Below are positions 16,316 to 26,306 of a stretch of DNA of 48,403 bases, piece by piece. The DNA is from Anaerolineae bacterium (lineage in GTDB: Bacteria; Chloroflexota; Anaerolineae; JAADDB01), in contig WFQU01000178.1 of the NCBI GenBank assembly GCA_015486845.1, forward strand, positions 1 through 48,403, in the 5' to 3' direction. The notes beneath the pieces are model-generated. The model did no database searches. It saw only the letters and a list, made by a program, of their open reading frames with translations, and was not told the DNA's origin. Each line of letters opens with the position of its first letter. Position 1 is the stretch's first letter. The position numbers were made by a program, and so were the translations under genes.

Positions 16316-17065
16316 TCAAGCCTTGATAGAAGCTTGATTAGCCACCGCTTCGGCCGCTTTACGCGCTGCCTCAGGATCACCCAAATAGTGGCTTTGGATC
16401 GGTTTCAGGTCAGCATCCAATTCGTAAAGAAGCGGAATACCGGTGGGAATATTGAGTCGCACCACTTCGTCCTCCGAAAGATCATCCAGATATTTCACTA
16501 AAGCCCGCAAACTATTACCGTGGGCCACAATGAGCACCCGCTGACCGCTTTTGACCACCGGGGCTATCGTTCCGTGCCAAAAAGGCAGGAAACGGTCCAA
16601 CACGTCCTTCAAACACTCGGTCGCGGGGGTCTCGTCAGGCGACAAATTGGCATAACGCCGGTCATGGCGAGGATGGCGGGGATCATCAAGGGTGAGCGCC
16701 GGCGGGCGCACTGCATAAGAACGCCGCCAAAGCATGACCTGCTCTTCGCCTATTTTCCTGGCCGTCTCTGCTTTGTTCAGTCCTTGCAGCGCCCCGTAAT
16801 GGCGCTCATTGAGACGCCAATTCCGCACTACAGGCAGCCAGGCCTGATCTAACGCATCCATGACATACCACATGGTGTGGATAGCCCTTTTCAACACCGA
16901 GGTGTAAACAATATCGAACGTATAGTGTCCATCGCGCAAAAGCACCCCAGACTGCTTGGCTTCCTCGATGCCTTGATCCGTCAAGTCCACATCTGTCCAA
17001 CCGGTAAAACGATTCTCCAAATTCCATGCACTTTGACCATGACGTAAAAGCACAAGTTTGTACAT
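16316..17065 (-). CDS. gpmA: 2,3-bisphosphoglycerate-dependent phosphoglycerate mutase
   Basis: 249 residues, typical of dPGM. It interconverts 3- and 2-phosphoglycerate. The phosphohistidine motif [18 protein letters not shown] (His9), [25 protein letters not shown] and the second histidine in [10 protein letters not shown] are present. ATG at 17065 is preceded by AAAGG with eight bases; a TTG two codons earlier is the alternative. It is the first gene of the glycolysis operon, behind a promoter and a hairpin-containing leader. Confidence 0.93.
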   Translation of the reverse strand: MYKLVLLRHGQSAWNLENRFTGWTDVDLTDQGIEEAKQSGVLLRDGHYTFDIVYTSVLKRAIHTMWYVMDALDQAWLPVVRNWRLNERHYGALQGLNKAETARKIGEEQVMLWRRSYAVRPPALTLDDPRHPRHDRRYANLSPDETPATECLKDVLDRFLPFWHGTIAPVVKSGQRVLIVAHGNSLRALVKYLDDLSEDEVVRLNIPTGIPLLYELDADLKPIQSHYLGDPEAARKAAEAVANQASIKA

Positions 17066-17119
17066 TTTCAATACCTTTCTCTCTATTCAATATTCTAAGT
17101 AAGCGTCCAGAAACAATCT

Positions 17120-17164
17120 CCCTTTAGAAGTTCAACACCTGCGAACATTTGAACTCCTAAAGGG
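17120..17164 (-). promoter_or_regulatory. Hairpin in the 5' leader of the glycolysis operon
   Basis: CCCTTTAGAAGTTCAA (17120-17135) and TTGAACTCCTAAAGGG (17149-17164) are complementary at 15 of 16 positions around a 13-base loop. The hairpin lies between the promoter at 17218-17247 and the gpmA start. No U-run follows on the minus strand, so it looks like a stabilising or regulatory leader structure more than a terminator. Confidence 0.5.
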
Positions 17165-17217
17165 GAAAGTTTCCCTTCTTAGACAACCACCAATTGAGCA
17201 TAACTGCCCTGAACAAA

Positions 17218-17247
17218 AGCATACTCTTTTTTCATAGTAAATGTCAA
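17218..17247 (-). promoter_or_regulatory. Candidate promoter for gpmA-pfkB-pyk-eno
   Basis: On the minus strand TTGACA (17247-17242), an 18-base A-rich spacer and TATGCT (17223-17218). The predicted start near 17211 gives a leader of about 145 nt before gpmA. Confidence 0.55.
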
Positions 17248-17335
17248 ATAAACCTCAAACCAGACCATCCAGCTCATTGAAACGAGCAGCCACTACACCC
17301 AAAAGGCTCCCCTGAAAATAAGACCGCTCCCCTGG

Positions 17336-17387
17336 CTTACCGCCCAAAGGGGCAGTAAGCCTTCCCCTCCCCGACACGGGGAGGGGG
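17336..17387. repeat. Adjacent GC-rich hairpins in intergenic DNA
   Basis: Two hairpins lie side by side. CTTAC-GCCC pairs with GGGC-GTAAG (17336-17359), and CCCCTCCCC pairs perfectly with GGGGAGGGG around GACAC (17364-17386). They lie downstream of the response regulator gene and upstream of the gpmA promoter. They could terminate the regulator transcript or be part of a dispersed repeat. Confidence 0.4.
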
Positions 17388-17470
17388 AAAAGCTAAGCGC
17401 AGCGCAGCTTGGGAGAGAGGTCTCCCCATAGCATGACTTCTCAAGCCTGCGATCCCCAATCTTGTCAAGA

Positions 17471-17511
17471 GATTTTCATCCGCTGTGGTGCGCTGCAGGC
17501 CCATGCCGACG
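17471..17511 (+). repeat. Dispersed repeat family C, copy 3 (internally deleted)
   Basis: Begins ATTTTCATCCGCTGTGGTGC and ends GCAGGCCCATGCCGAC, the two outer blocks of copies 1 and 2. The 25-30 bases between them, with the CCCGCACAGG core, are missing. Confidence 0.55.
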
Positions 17512-17524
17512 CCATAGAAATGGC

Positions 17525-18238
17525 CTAAGGCGCTTTCTCCGATGCTGCAAGCCAATAGCCATCACCGCGAGCAGTGCGCAGATAACGCGGATGCGCCGGG
17601 TCTTTTTCCAACTTCTGCCGCAGCCGATGCATGTATACCTTCAGATACTCGGCGCTGTTCAGGGCATAACGTCCCCAAATGTGCATCAAGAGAGTCTCAG
17701 ATGGTACCACAGAGCCGGCATTCCGAGCCAAAAGCTCTAAGAGGCGGAATTCAGTGCTAGTTAAGGACACTTCTTGCCCGTCCAAAGTAACTTGGCGACG
17801 GTTATAATCGATCCGCAGTGCACCGCTGACTAAAGGCTCCTCCGGTGGCCCCAAAATGCCCTCCGTCCGCCGCAACACAGAGCGAATGCGAGCCATCAAC
17901 TCTAAATGGCCGAACGGCTTCACCACGTAATCATCAGCTCCCAAATCCAGGCCACGTGCCTTATCCAGTTCGTCATCGCGCACAGTCAGAATAATCACAG
18001 GCACATCGCTCACGCGACGAATCTGCTTCAGAACATCAAAGCCAAACATGTCGGGCATGACCAGATCAAGCAGTACCAGATCTAGCGCTTCACTTTCCAC
18101 CAACTGTAAACCACGCTCACCCGTGTGCACTTCTAACACACGCCAGGTAGGTTCTTGCAACTGAATCGTTAGGCGTACAGCCCGGGTAACATCAGGCTCA
18201 TCATCAATAATTAGGACCTTCTTAGTTGCTTTTTTCAT
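17525..18238 (-). CDS. OmpR/PhoB-family response regulator, orphan
   Basis: 237 residues. The receiver domain (residues 6-120) has the acidic pair Asp12/Asp13, the phosphoacceptor Asp58 in LVLLDLVMPD, Thr85 and Lys107. The winged-helix DNA-binding domain (about 140-232) has FRLLELLARNAG, the recognition-helix segment AEYLKVYMHRLRQKLE and the wing RTARGDGYWL, close in style to KdpE. No histidine kinase gene flanks it, so the partner and target genes are unknown. ATG follows GGGGGTAGGAC. Its neighbours are the glycolysis operon, transcribed in the same direction, and repeat DNA. Confidence 0.88.
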   Translation of the reverse strand: MKKATKKVLIIDDEPDVTRAVRLTIQLQEPTWRVLEVHTGERGLQLVESEALDLVLLDLVMPDMFGFDVLKQIRRVSDVPVIILTVRDDELDKARGLDLGADDYVVKPFGHLELMARIRSVLRRTEGILGPPEEPLVSGALRIDYNRRQVTLDGQEVSLTSTEFRLLELLARNAGSVVPSETLLMHIWGRYALNSAEYLKVYMHRLRQKLEKDPAHPRYLRTARGDGYWLAASEKAP

Positions 18239-18361
18239 GTCCTACCCCCAGGCATACACACTAACGCCTTGGCACCAGCCGAGTACAAGCCGAATCAAGC
18301 GCTAACCCAATTACAAAAAAGTGCCTTACCAGTGAGATTCTTGTATACTGAGCAAAAGCTT

Positions 18362-18400
18362 AACGCAAAGCCGCCAGGAACGCAAGGACGCAATGAAAAT
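18362..18400. repeat. Dispersed repeat family D, copy 2
   Basis: A run of imperfect nine-base units: AACGCAAAG, CCGCCAGG, AACGCAAGG, ACGCAATG, followed by an A-rich tail. It corresponds to one arm of copies 1 and 3. The gap 18239-18473 holds nothing else convincing. Confidence 0.45.
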
Positions 18401-18473
18401 AAAAAACTGCGCTGCTTGATTTCTTTGCAACTCGGCACCGACTCTTCTGGTTCTAACTTGCCCAGGTTAGGCG

Positions 18474-18830
18474 CTATAACTTCAAACCGCTCATACCCAA
18501 CGCCAAGATCAGCAACACGATGACCGCTGCCAACACATGACGCCAACGTTTTTCCCGGACATAAGATCCGGCGGCCACCAAAATTGCCGCTGGCGGCGTC
18601 AACAATAGTATCAAAAGCCCCGTTTCCAGAATAGCCAGAGGATCACCACGCTGCAAAGCTCCCAACAATTGGCTGAACGGATAAGCGGACAGCGTTCCCG
18701 GGGCAAAAGCGGCGCCCGGTTGCAAAGCTAACAACACACTCCCCACAAACGCCAACACCAGGCCTACCAATGAGCCATAGCGCAACACACGTCCTAATAG
18801 CCTATCCATCATATAATCACGCTCGCGCAA
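18474..18830 (-). CDS. DUF1634 membrane protein, TSUP partner
   Basis: 118 residues with three membrane helices (about 17-37, 65-88 and 96-115), matching the DUF1634 family. Such proteins are regularly encoded next to TauE/SafE (TSUP) transporters, as here, and are thought to work with them. The start is TTG at 18830, directly after the TSUP stop, with GGGAGG (inside the TSUP gene) six bases upstream. It appears to be the last gene of the long minus-strand cluster. Confidence 0.75.
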   Translation of the reverse strand: MRERDYMMDRLLGRVLRYGSLVGLVLAFVGSVLLALQPGAAFAPGTLSAYPFSQLLGALQRGDPLAILETGLLILLLTPPAAILVAAGSYVREKRWRHVLAAVIVLLILALGMSGLKL

Positions 18831-18831
18831 A

Positions 18832-19674
18832 TCAGCCTCCCAGGCCCGGCAAAGTCAAATGGAAACCGGCGCCAACCATATTCAATCCCACATAAAACAG
18901 AACCACAGCAAAAAGCAGGATCAAGAAGCGGTTATGTACACGTTGCAAGTAACGAGAAGCCAATGTTGCACCGATATACACACCCAAAGCGACCGAGGCA
19001 GCCACCAGCAAATGCACGTCGCCTCGATTCCAGTACACAAAGGCACCGGCAACAGCCGTCACCCCAACCATGAAACTACTGGTTGCTGTGGCCGCCCTCA
19101 GCGGAATGTCCATCACAAGATACATGGCCGGTACTTTGATCACGCCGCCGCCAATACCCAACATACCAGAAAGCATGCCGGCCAAGCCAGTGGCTGCCAA
19201 ACCGGCCGGCCACCGGTGAATTTGATAAGGCAAATCGCCATCGGCAGCCACCACCGGCCGGTCAGCTTCGCCAGCAGACGAACTTTCAGCGTCAGATTGC
19301 TCGCCGTCGACAGAGCGCAACATGGAAAAAGCGGTGAAAAACAGAATCAGCCCGAACAATATGAAGAGCAGATCGTGGCTTATCAGCCCGGCCACCAACC
19401 CGCCGGCGATGGCGCCGGCCGTGGTCGAAAGCTCCAACGTCAAAGCCAAGGACACATTGGTCAAATGTTGGCGCAAATAGGTAGCCGAAGCACCGCAAGA
19501 AGTTGCGACAATAGCAATCAAGCTGGAACTGACCGCCACAGGCAACGGCAAATGAAACAAAAGCGTCAAGGCTGGCACAATAAAGACGCCACCGCCTAAA
19601 CCCAATAGCGCTCCCAAAGCCCCGCTGGCCAGGCCGGTCAACAGAAAAGCAAAAATCTCTATAAAGCCACTCAT
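18832..19674 (-). CDS. TauE/SafE (TSUP) family membrane transporter
   Basis: 280 residues with about eight membrane helices in two related halves. Each half carries the family motif, [16 protein letters not shown] at about 21-36 and [15 protein letters not shown] at about 170-184. A charged loop near residues 125-150 ([17 protein letters not shown]) separates the halves. TSUP proteins move sulfur-containing or organic anions such as sulfite, sulfoacetate or thiosulfate; the substrate here is unknown. Its ATG overlaps the uvrB stop in ATGA, so it is translationally coupled to a DNA-repair gene. Confidence 0.85.
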   Translation of the reverse strand: MSGFIEIFAFLLTGLASGALGALLGLGGGVFIVPALTLLFHLPLPVAVSSSLIAIVATSCGASATYLRQHLTNVSLALTLELSTTAGAIAGGLVAGLISHDLLFILFGLILFFTAFSMLRSVDGEQSDAESSSAGEADRPVVAADGDLPYQIHRWPAGLAATGLAGMLSGMLGIGGGVIKVPAMYLVMDIPLRAATATSSFMVGVTAVAGAFVYWNRGDVHLLVAASVALGVYIGATLASRYLQRVHNRFLILLFAVVLFYVGLNMVGAGFHLTLPGLGG

Positions 19675-21734
19675 AGCGTTTTCATCGTAATCGTATTTTG
19701 CAAAATGCGTTCCCGCTCCCAGGCCGGCAAATCGGCCAACAACGCCCGTCTGATTTCGATAATCTGGTCTCGCAGAAGCGCTGCTTTCTCGAATTCCAGT
19801 GCTGCTGCGGCCTCCTTCATCTGTGCTTCCAAAATAGTAACCATCTCCTCTAATTGATCTACAGGCAAACTGCCCAAATTCAAAGGCATTTCGCCTCCTT
19901 CGGTGGCATAAGTTGGTGCAGTTTCTGCCACTGCTTCTTCTCGCACCCGCTCCGTGATATCGTGCACTGCTTTGACAATGCTCTGTGGCGTGATGGCGTG
20001 TTTTTTGTTATACGCCTCCTGGATCGCCCGGCGCCGGTTCGTCTCGTCCATAGCCGCTTGCATGGCTGCGGTGACTCGGTCGGCATACAAAATCGCCCGT
20101 CCGTTCACGTGACGCGCCGCCCGGCCAATGGTCTGAATCAGCGCCGACTCGGAACGGAGGAAGCCTTCTTTATCTGCATCCAGGATGGCCACTAAAGAGA
20201 CTTCCGGCAGGTCCAGACCTTCCCGCAGCAGGTTGATGCCCACGACCACATCGTACACGCCCAGGCGCAGATCACGCAAAATCTCCACCCGCTCGATGGT
20301 GGCAATCTCGCTGTGCAAATAATGCACCCGAATTCCGGCTTCCGCTAAATACTCGGCGAGATCCTCGGCCATTCGTTTTGTCAAAGTCGTCACTAAAGCC
20401 CGCTCGCCTTGCTTCACCCGGCGATTGATCTCTGTTAACAGGTCGTCCACCTGCCCTTTCGTGGGACGCACTTCAACGACCGGATCCAACAAGCCGGTAG
20501 GCCGGATCACTTGATCCACAATCTGGCCCGAAATAGTTTTTTCGTACGACGCCGGCGTCGCCGAGACGAAAACCACCTGGTTGATATGCTCCAAGAACTC
20601 CGGAAACCGCAACGGTCGGTTGTCCAGCGCCGAGGGCAACCGAAAGCCGTAATCCACCAGCGTTGTTTTACGAGCCCGATCGCCGTTATACATGCCGCGG
20701 ATTTGCGGTATGGTCATGTGCGATTCGTCGACGAACAACAGAAAATCGGGCGGGAAATAGTCCAGCAACGTCCAGGGGGGCGATCCCGCCGGCCGCCGGG
20801 CTAAATGGCGGCTGTAATTTTCCACGCCGCTGCAATAGCCGATCTCTTGCAGCATCTCCAAGTCATAGCGAGTACGTTGCTCCAGCCGCTGCGCCTCCAG
20901 CAGCTTGCCTTCCTGGCGAAAATAGGTCAGCCGCTCTTTCAATTCTTGCTGAATATCAGCGATGGCTTCGCTCAAGGTGTCTTCCGGCGTAATGAAATGT
21001 TTGGCCGGAAATATGGTCAACGCCTCCAGTTTCTGCAACACTTCGCCGGTCAACCGGTCAACCTGCGCCATGCGCTCCACTTCATCGCCGAAGAATTCGA
21101 TCCGGTAGACTGTTTCTTCGTAAGCAGGTGCCACTTCCACCGTGTCGCCGCGGGCGCGGAACTTACCTCGGGTCAAGTCCATGTTGGTGCGGTCGTAGTG
21201 GATATCCACCAAACGACGCAAAAAAAGGTCCCGGCCGACGTTCTCCCCGGTTTTCAACCTGATAGCCACTTCGCCAAAAAGCTCCGGGCTGCCCAAGCCG
21301 TAAATGCAGCTCACGGAAGCCACGATGAGCACATCGCGCCGGCTGAGCAGCGCCGATGTCGCTGCTAACCGCAATCGGTCGATTTCTTCGTTGATGTCCG
21401 CATCTTTCTCGATGTAAAGGTCATTTCTGGGAATATACGCTTCCGGCTGGTAGTAATCGTAGTAACTGACGAAGTATTCGACGGCGTTATGCGGAAAGAA
21501 TTCCTTAAATTCAGCATAAAGCTGGGCCGCCAGCGTTTTGTTATGTGCGATGACCAATGTAGGGCGGTTCACTTTTTCGACAATGGAAGCCATAACGAAA
21601 GTCTTACCGCTTCCCGTGGCGCCGCGCAGTGTTTGATAAGAGAGGCCTTGTTTCAGCCCGTCAGCTAGTTTTGCGATGGCTTGAGGCTGGTCACCGGTAG
21701 GATGAAAAGGAGAAATCAGTTGAAAATCAGCCAT
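19671..21734 (-). CDS. uvrB: UvrABC excinuclease subunit B
   Basis: 687 residues. UvrB receives damaged DNA from UvrA and recruits UvrC in nucleotide excision repair. Walker A GATGSGKT (38-45), the damage-verifying beta-hairpin [12 protein letters not shown] (91-102), the DESH helicase box, the motif [19 protein letters not shown] and the C-terminal UVR motif ([31 protein letters not shown] split over two helices) are all present. ATG at 21734 has AAGGG upstream and lies inside the end of the preceding glycosyltransferase gene (8-base overlap). Its coupling to polysaccharide genes upstream and to a TSUP gene downstream is unusual. Confidence 0.95.
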   Translation of the reverse strand: MADFQLISPFHPTGDQPQAIAKLADGLKQGLSYQTLRGATGSGKTFVMASIVEKVNRPTLVIAHNKTLAAQLYAEFKEFFPHNAVEYFVSYYDYYQPEAYIPRNDLYIEKDADINEEIDRLRLAATSALLSRRDVLIVASVSCIYGLGSPELFGEVAIRLKTGENVGRDLFLRRLVDIHYDRTNMDLTRGKFRARGDTVEVAPAYEETVYRIEFFGDEVERMAQVDRLTGEVLQKLEALTIFPAKHFITPEDTLSEAIADIQQELKERLTYFRQEGKLLEAQRLEQRTRYDLEMLQEIGYCSGVENYSRHLARRPAGSPPWTLLDYFPPDFLLFVDESHMTIPQIRGMYNGDRARKTTLVDYGFRLPSALDNRPLRFPEFLEHINQVVFVSATPASYEKTISGQIVDQVIRPTGLLDPVVEVRPTKGQVDDLLTEINRRVKQGERALVTTLTKRMAEDLAEYLAEAGIRVHYLHSEIATIERVEILRDLRLGVYDVVVGINLLREGLDLPEVSLVAILDADKEGFLRSESALIQTIGRAARHVNGRAILYADRVTAAMQAAMDETNRRRAIQEAYNKKHAITPQSIVKAVHDITERVREEAVAETAPTYATEGGEMPLNLGSLPVDQLEEMVTILEAQMKEAAAALEFEKAALLRDQIIEIRRALLADLPAWERERILQNTITMKTL

Positions 21735-22821
21735 GCTCTGCCCTTCTCCGGGCAGAATCAGAAGCAAAATACGGGCGCGGATAACGGCTCAAAATAGCAA
21801 CCAGGCTGCCAGCCCAAAAACCGATTCCCCACGACCAGTGCACAGTCAAAAAAGCAAGCCAATAATACAACCAGGACTTCAGTCGATGCGTCAAGGCCAG
21901 TTCCGTTGCCGCTGCACTTATCAACAAGAAGTAGCCGCCCAGGAAAGCTGCGGCTAACAAGCGAGGCCAACCAACAAAGCCGAGGAACAGTAACGTCAAT
22001 AACGGTAAAAGTGGTACCGCCAACTGCCGCGGGCGAACGGAAGCAGGATATTGCGCCAACATGTGCGCTTTCCAAAAGCCGTAATTCAAATATTGCTTGC
22101 TGAGCGAGGCAAAATGACGACGTGTAACTGTTTGGGAACGAATAGCCGGATTGAAAATCACTGTGCCGCCTTGTCGACGCAAACGGTAATGCAGTTCGTA
22201 GTCTTCATTAGCGCGCAAAGCCGGGTTGAAGCCGCCAGCGGCGATCAGTTTCGGGCGCCACCAAGCGCCAAGGTAGACCGTGTCCACAGCTTGTATGGTC
22301 TCGGCGTGGCGGAATGCGGCCGGGCCACCGCCCAACGGATGACCAATGACGGCCGCAATCGCTTGGCCGGTCACGCCTTCCCCAACGGGATGAAAACCAC
22401 CACCAACCGAAGCTGCACCCTTATGCTGCAGAAGTGTCTGTACTACTTGTGCGACATAATCCGGGGCGATAAAAGCATGGCCGTCCACCCGCAAGATGAT
22501 TTCGCCACGCGCAGCCACCAAACCACGATTCATCGCCGCGGCGACATCACCGACAGGATTAGAGAGCAAGTGTAAATTCGGGTGCATTTTCTGCCAGAGC
22601 GTGACAATTTCCTCGCTGTCGTCGCTGGAATTGCCATCCACGATCCACACATCACACAATTGCTCCGGATAAGTCTGCCGGAAAATACGCTCTAAGCAAC
22701 GCTCCAAATAGAGCGCCTCATTCTTGACCGGCACAATCAGTGAAACCGAGGGTAAGTTCGTTTCCGTTTGCTGCCAACCGGCTGGGGTAACCAGCAAAAG
22801 GTTCTTCCGTTCAATGTACAC
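21727..22821 (-). CDS. Family 2 glycosyltransferase with C-terminal membrane helices
   Basis: About 364 residues. The GT-A fold starts with [20 protein letters not shown] and has DGNSSDDS, an RVDGHA segment in place of the DxD motif and [16 protein letters not shown], typical of family 2. Two to three hydrophobic helices at about 280-345 anchor it to the membrane. It would add a sugar to a lipid-linked or extending glycan. GTG at 22821 with GGGG upstream overlaps the end of the polymerase gene; an in-frame ATG at 22887 would extend 76 bases into that gene. Confidence 0.8.
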   Translation of the reverse strand: MYIERKNLLLVTPAGWQQTETNLPSVSLIVPVKNEALYLERCLERIFRQTYPEQLCDVWIVDGNSSDDSEEIVTLWQKMHPNLHLLSNPVGDVAAAMNRGLVAARGEIILRVDGHAFIAPDYVAQVVQTLLQHKGAASVGGGFHPVGEGVTGQAIAAVIGHPLGGGPAAFRHAETIQAVDTVYLGAWWRPKLIAAGGFNPALRANEDYELHYRLRRQGGTVIFNPAIRSQTVTRRHFASLSKQYLNYGFWKAHMLAQYPASVRPRQLAVPLLPLLTLLFLGFVGWPRLLAAAFLGGYFLLISAAATELALTHRLKSWLYYWLAFLTVHWSWGIGFWAGSLVAILSRYPRPYFASDSARRRAEHG

Positions 22822-25162
22822 CGAGTTTTTTCCCCAATACGATCCATGCTTGGTGCGTTTCTGCATCCTGTGGAAACTTATTGACATTATACCACGCGAT
22901 GCGAGCGTGCGTTATATTTCCCAGTTCGTATTGCACTTGGGCAATTCTCAGCCAGGCCGGCGGAATCCAAGGCGTGCGGCGAACCGCTTCTTGATAAGCC
23001 TGTAGCGCACCCTGGCGATCTCCCATAGCCAGCAAAGCATCCCCTTTGCCAATCCAGCCCCGCCAATAACGGGGCAAACGCGCCGTCAAGGCGGTGGACA
23101 AGCGCAACGCCGTGACCGTATCCCCTTGTGAAAGCAGCCACGCCGCCCAATTCGCCTGCCAACCGAGCAAGTGCGGCCAGCGAGACAACGCCTGTTGATA
23201 ACGGTCATTCTCGGCCGATGGCGAAAGCGTCCCCAGCGCCACGCCGGCTTGCCCGGAGCGCAGCCAATAATCCCACCAGGCTGTATCCGATCCAAAAGCA
23301 GCTTGATCGGCTAACAGATATTGCTCCGCCGCGGCAAATCGGACCGGATCGCGGTCCAGCAACGCTGGCGCTTCCTCCGCTTGCCACACAGCCAAACGGT
23401 TGAGCAGCCGGGGGTCAAGTCGGCGAGCTATGGCAGCGCTACGTGCGCCGGCGGCCAACGATCCCGACAAAAGTTGACGCTGCGACGCAGCGTGGTAACG
23501 GCTGGCCAGCCAACCGCGTCCCCCGGCGAGAAATAGCAGCAAAGCGGCCACGATGACCACCCCTTGACGGGCAGCGAAGCGCCTGGGCCGGGTCTTCGTC
23601 ACCCCTGATCCGGCGCTCCACCAAAAAACGGCACCAAGCAACAACAATGGTAGCAACGTGAGCAAAGTGCGACCATTCTCATTTTCCCAGGCAAGAAAGG
23701 CCACGACCAGCACGAGAGCCGGTGCTGTCGCCGGCGTGAGCCAATGCCGCCGCAAGGTCAACGGCGAGAACCAGCGCCAATAGAGCGCCAACCAGAAAGC
23801 GCTGATTACTAAGAGGATCAGGCCAGAGCGGGGATCACCCTGCAACAACCCCCAGGCCAGCGGCAAAAGCGGCAGGCCGGCCCAAAACGGTGGAACCGGC
23901 GTTGCAGAAGGCATGTTCTCCTCCCCATGGGCTAAGAAAAAGAGCGCGACCGCCCAAAGCGCCAGAGTCGGAGAAAAAAAGTTGAAACACAAATCGAGGC
24001 TCAACGCCAACAACCCGGCCTGAGCGCCCCAACGGTGCCAGCCGGTCGGGCCAACAGGACGCAAACGGTGGTGCAGCAAAAAGAACAAAGCAACCAACAC
24101 AACAACACCCAAAATACCCACGTCAGCAACCGCGTCCAAAACAAGATTATGCGCCCGATCCGGCACCCGCATGACGCCGTCCGTGTCGTAAGCCAGTAAA
24201 GCAGGATCGAACTGAGTTGGATAAGCGAGATACAACGTGTCCGGGCCGAAGCCGAAAAGCAGCCGGGCCGGCTGCTCCGCCCAAAGGCGCACCATGCCGC
24301 GCCAAATAAGCAGTCGTTGACCGCCGGTGCCATAAGGAGAAAGCAGACGTTGGCCGGTTTGCCGGGCTTGATGACGCACGCCGGGCAGCGCCAAGGCGGA
24401 CAAGGCCAGGAACAAAAAGGCAAGCAAGCCATTGCGCCAAGCGGAACGACGCCACACCTGGCCGCGCCCGGCCAAATAGAGCAGCGCCACAGCAATAGCA
24501 CCCCAGGCCGTCCTGGCTCCGGCAGCGATCAACGTCACGAGCAATAACAAGGACAAGAGCCCGAATTGGCGGCGGCTAAACCGATCAGTAGCAGCAATCG
24601 TTTCCCCCAAAAGCCAGGGGAAAAGCGCGGCGACCGTCCCGCCGAGATAAGCCGCGTTGCCCAAAGTCGCCACTGCTGCACCTGATTGCCAGTGACCACA
24701 AGCGGCCAAGCCGGGCCAGTAACCAAATTTCTGCAAAACGGCCACACCGGCCAACAGCCACACCGTCGCGCCCAACAAAAGGCGCATCTGGACGGTCTGC
24801 TGCCGCCAAGCCGGGCGATCGCCGATCAGCGCCGGCCAGAGGTAGGCCACGGCCACAGCGCCCAAGGCCAACCAAAAAGCAGCGCCCACCCAACGGTTGC
24901 GGTTGCCCCAAAAAGCGATACCCGGCGCCCGGCTGAAAAGGGTCGCCAACAAATAGGGCGCAGCAAACAGCAGTGCATACGGCACCCAAGCACGCCAAGC
25001 CGCTTTCCCCCAGAGAATTAACAGCGCCAAAGCCAAGACGCCCAATCCCCAAAGCCAGGTAAACTTGGCCACACCAAAATTGCCGCTGGCGGAAGGATCG
25101 AAAGCGAACGGGATGAGCAGTATTGCTGCCCAAAAAGGCCAGGCCAGACGTTTAGCAGACAC
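22811..25162 (-). CDS. O-antigen ligase/polymerase-like membrane protein with TPRs
   Basis: 783 residues. The first 580 residues hold about twelve membrane helices, with the Wzy/WaaL-type periplasmic loop containing RAHNLVLDAVADVGILG. The last 200 residues, outside the membrane, contain TPR-like helical repeats (for example GWIGKGDALLAMGDRQGALQAYQEAVRRTP and PPAWLRIAQVQYELGN, split by a few residues). Proteins of this layout polymerise or ligate glycan units on the outer face of the membrane. GTG at 25162 follows GGAGG and overlaps the preceding GT4 gene. This is the only polymerase candidate in the cluster. Confidence 0.8.
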   Translation of the reverse strand: MSAKRLAWPFWAAILLIPFAFDPSASGNFGVAKFTWLWGLGVLALALLILWGKAAWRAWVPYALLFAAPYLLATLFSRAPGIAFWGNRNRWVGAAFWLALGAVAVAYLWPALIGDRPAWRQQTVQMRLLLGATVWLLAGVAVLQKFGYWPGLAACGHWQSGAAVATLGNAAYLGGTVAALFPWLLGETIAATDRFSRRQFGLLSLLLLVTLIAAGARTAWGAIAVALLYLAGRGQVWRRSAWRNGLLAFLFLALSALALPGVRHQARQTGQRLLSPYGTGGQRLLIWRGMVRLWAEQPARLLFGFGPDTLYLAYPTQFDPALLAYDTDGVMRVPDRAHNLVLDAVADVGILGVVVLVALFFLLHHRLRPVGPTGWHRWGAQAGLLALSLDLCFNFFSPTLALWAVALFFLAHGEENMPSATPVPPFWAGLPLLPLAWGLLQGDPRSGLILLVISAFWLALYWRWFSPLTLRRHWLTPATAPALVLVVAFLAWENENGRTLLTLLPLLLLGAVFWWSAGSGVTKTRPRRFAARQGVVIVAALLLFLAGGRGWLASRYHAASQRQLLSGSLAAGARSAAIARRLDPRLLNRLAVWQAEEAPALLDRDPVRFAAAEQYLLADQAAFGSDTAWWDYWLRSGQAGVALGTLSPSAENDRYQQALSRWPHLLGWQANWAAWLLSQGDTVTALRLSTALTARLPRYWRGWIGKGDALLAMGDRQGALQAYQEAVRRTPWIPPAWLRIAQVQYELGNITHARIAWYNVNKFPQDAETHQAWIVLGKKLGVH

Positions 25163-26306
25163 GATGACAGATTTCCTCCGCTTGCTGGCGCAACGCCAGG
25201 GCATGTTGGCGGCCGGCCGCGCCGAACCGCCGGCGTAGCGCCGGATCGTGCCATAGCACGGCCAAGGCACGCCGCAAACCGACTTCATCGCCGACAATGA
25301 AGCCGCTCTTTCCCGGCAAAACGGCGTCGTACACACCACCGTCCCGTCCCGCCACAACCGGCAAGCCGCTGGCACCGGCTTCTAAGTAAACCATACCGAA
25401 GCCTTCCACTTCCCCCGGCCCCGGCGTTGGATAGAGCACGAAAATATCCGCAGCCTGATACCACAACGGCAGCCGCTCCTCCGCCTGCGCGCCAACAAAA
25501 ATCACGCGGGCGGCAAGGCCGAGAGCATCCGCCCGGCAACGCAACGCCGGCAAAGCCGTGCCCGTCCCCACCACGGCGTAACGCAGGTCGGGAAAATCTC
25601 CGGCCAAGCGGCGCAGAGCGTCCAATACGACATGCACGCCTTTGCGCTGCTCGATCCGGCCCACGGTGAGGAGAATACGGCTATCCGTTGGTAGGCCAAG
25701 CCGCCGCCGAGCCGCCGACCGATCGCCCGGCCGAAATCGATCCGTGTCAATCCAGGGACGCAACAGAATAAGCCGTTGCCAATGCGCTCCGGCACCCACA
25801 GCTAACCGGGCAGTGTAATGACTGTTGATATAAACAGCCTCGGCACGGCGCAAAACAAGGCGCAGCAACGGTCGCCACAATCGCCATCCCAACGGCTTGA
25901 GCAAGTCATCGCCGTGTGCAAACACCCGATAAGGCAGGTCATAACGACGAGAAAGCCGCAATGCCACAGCCCCAAAGGGCAGCGCTTGCCCCACTTCCAG
26001 CCGGGCGAAATGCTCCCGACGCAGCCACGAAGCGGCCACCCGGTAGCTCTGGCCGAATTGCCAGAGCCGGCGTAAGCCAGGAACATGCTGAAAAGCAGAG
26101 TACCAGCGCCGCACAGGAAACGGCTGTTGTGCATCCCAATCCGCGGCGCCACGCCTATCCGGTGCCAGGACCGCAATCCGATCCGGCATTTGCCGGCAGT
26201 GGCGGTACAAATAGCGTTGCATGCCCCCCTGCGCCGGGGGAAAGCCAAGGGTGATCAAAAGCGTTCGCCCAGTACCGGCCGGCCTTTCGTTCCGAGAAAC
26301 GCCCAT
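25152..26306 (-). CDS. GT4-type glycosyltransferase
   Basis: 384 residues with a GT-B fold. The acceptor domain opens with LLITLGFPPAQGGMQRYLYR, and the donor-binding half has ILLTVGRIEQRKGVHVVLDAL, YQAADIFVLYPTP and EGFGMVYLEAGASGLPVVAGRDGG, the Glu-rich motif of family 4. It transfers a hexose from a nucleotide sugar. Its ATG overlaps the preceding stop codon by one base (TGATG), with GGAGG seven bases upstream. Confidence 0.88.
   Translation of the reverse strand: MGVSRNERPAGTGRTLLITLGFPPAQGGMQRYLYRHCRQMPDRIAVLAPDRRGAADWDAQQPFPVRRWYSAFQHVPGLRRLWQFGQSYRVAASWLRREHFARLEVGQALPFGAVALRLSRRYDLPYRVFAHGDDLLKPLGWRLWRPLLRLVLRRAEAVYINSHYTARLAVGAGAHWQRLILLRPWIDTDRFRPGDRSAARRRLGLPTDSRILLTVGRIEQRKGVHVVLDALRRLAGDFPDLRYAVVGTGTALPALRCRADALGLAARVIFVGAQAEERLPLWYQAADIFVLYPTPGPGEVEGFGMVYLEAGASGLPVVAGRDGGVYDAVLPGKSGFIVGDEVGLRRALAVLWHDPALRRRFGAAGRQHALALRQQAEEICHRVC

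Noticed and set aside
22821-22887. Longer N-terminus for the family 2 glycosyltransferase
   Set aside because: The extension would overlap the polymerase gene by 76 bases and shows no glycosyltransferase features; GTG at 22821 has a ribosome binding site.
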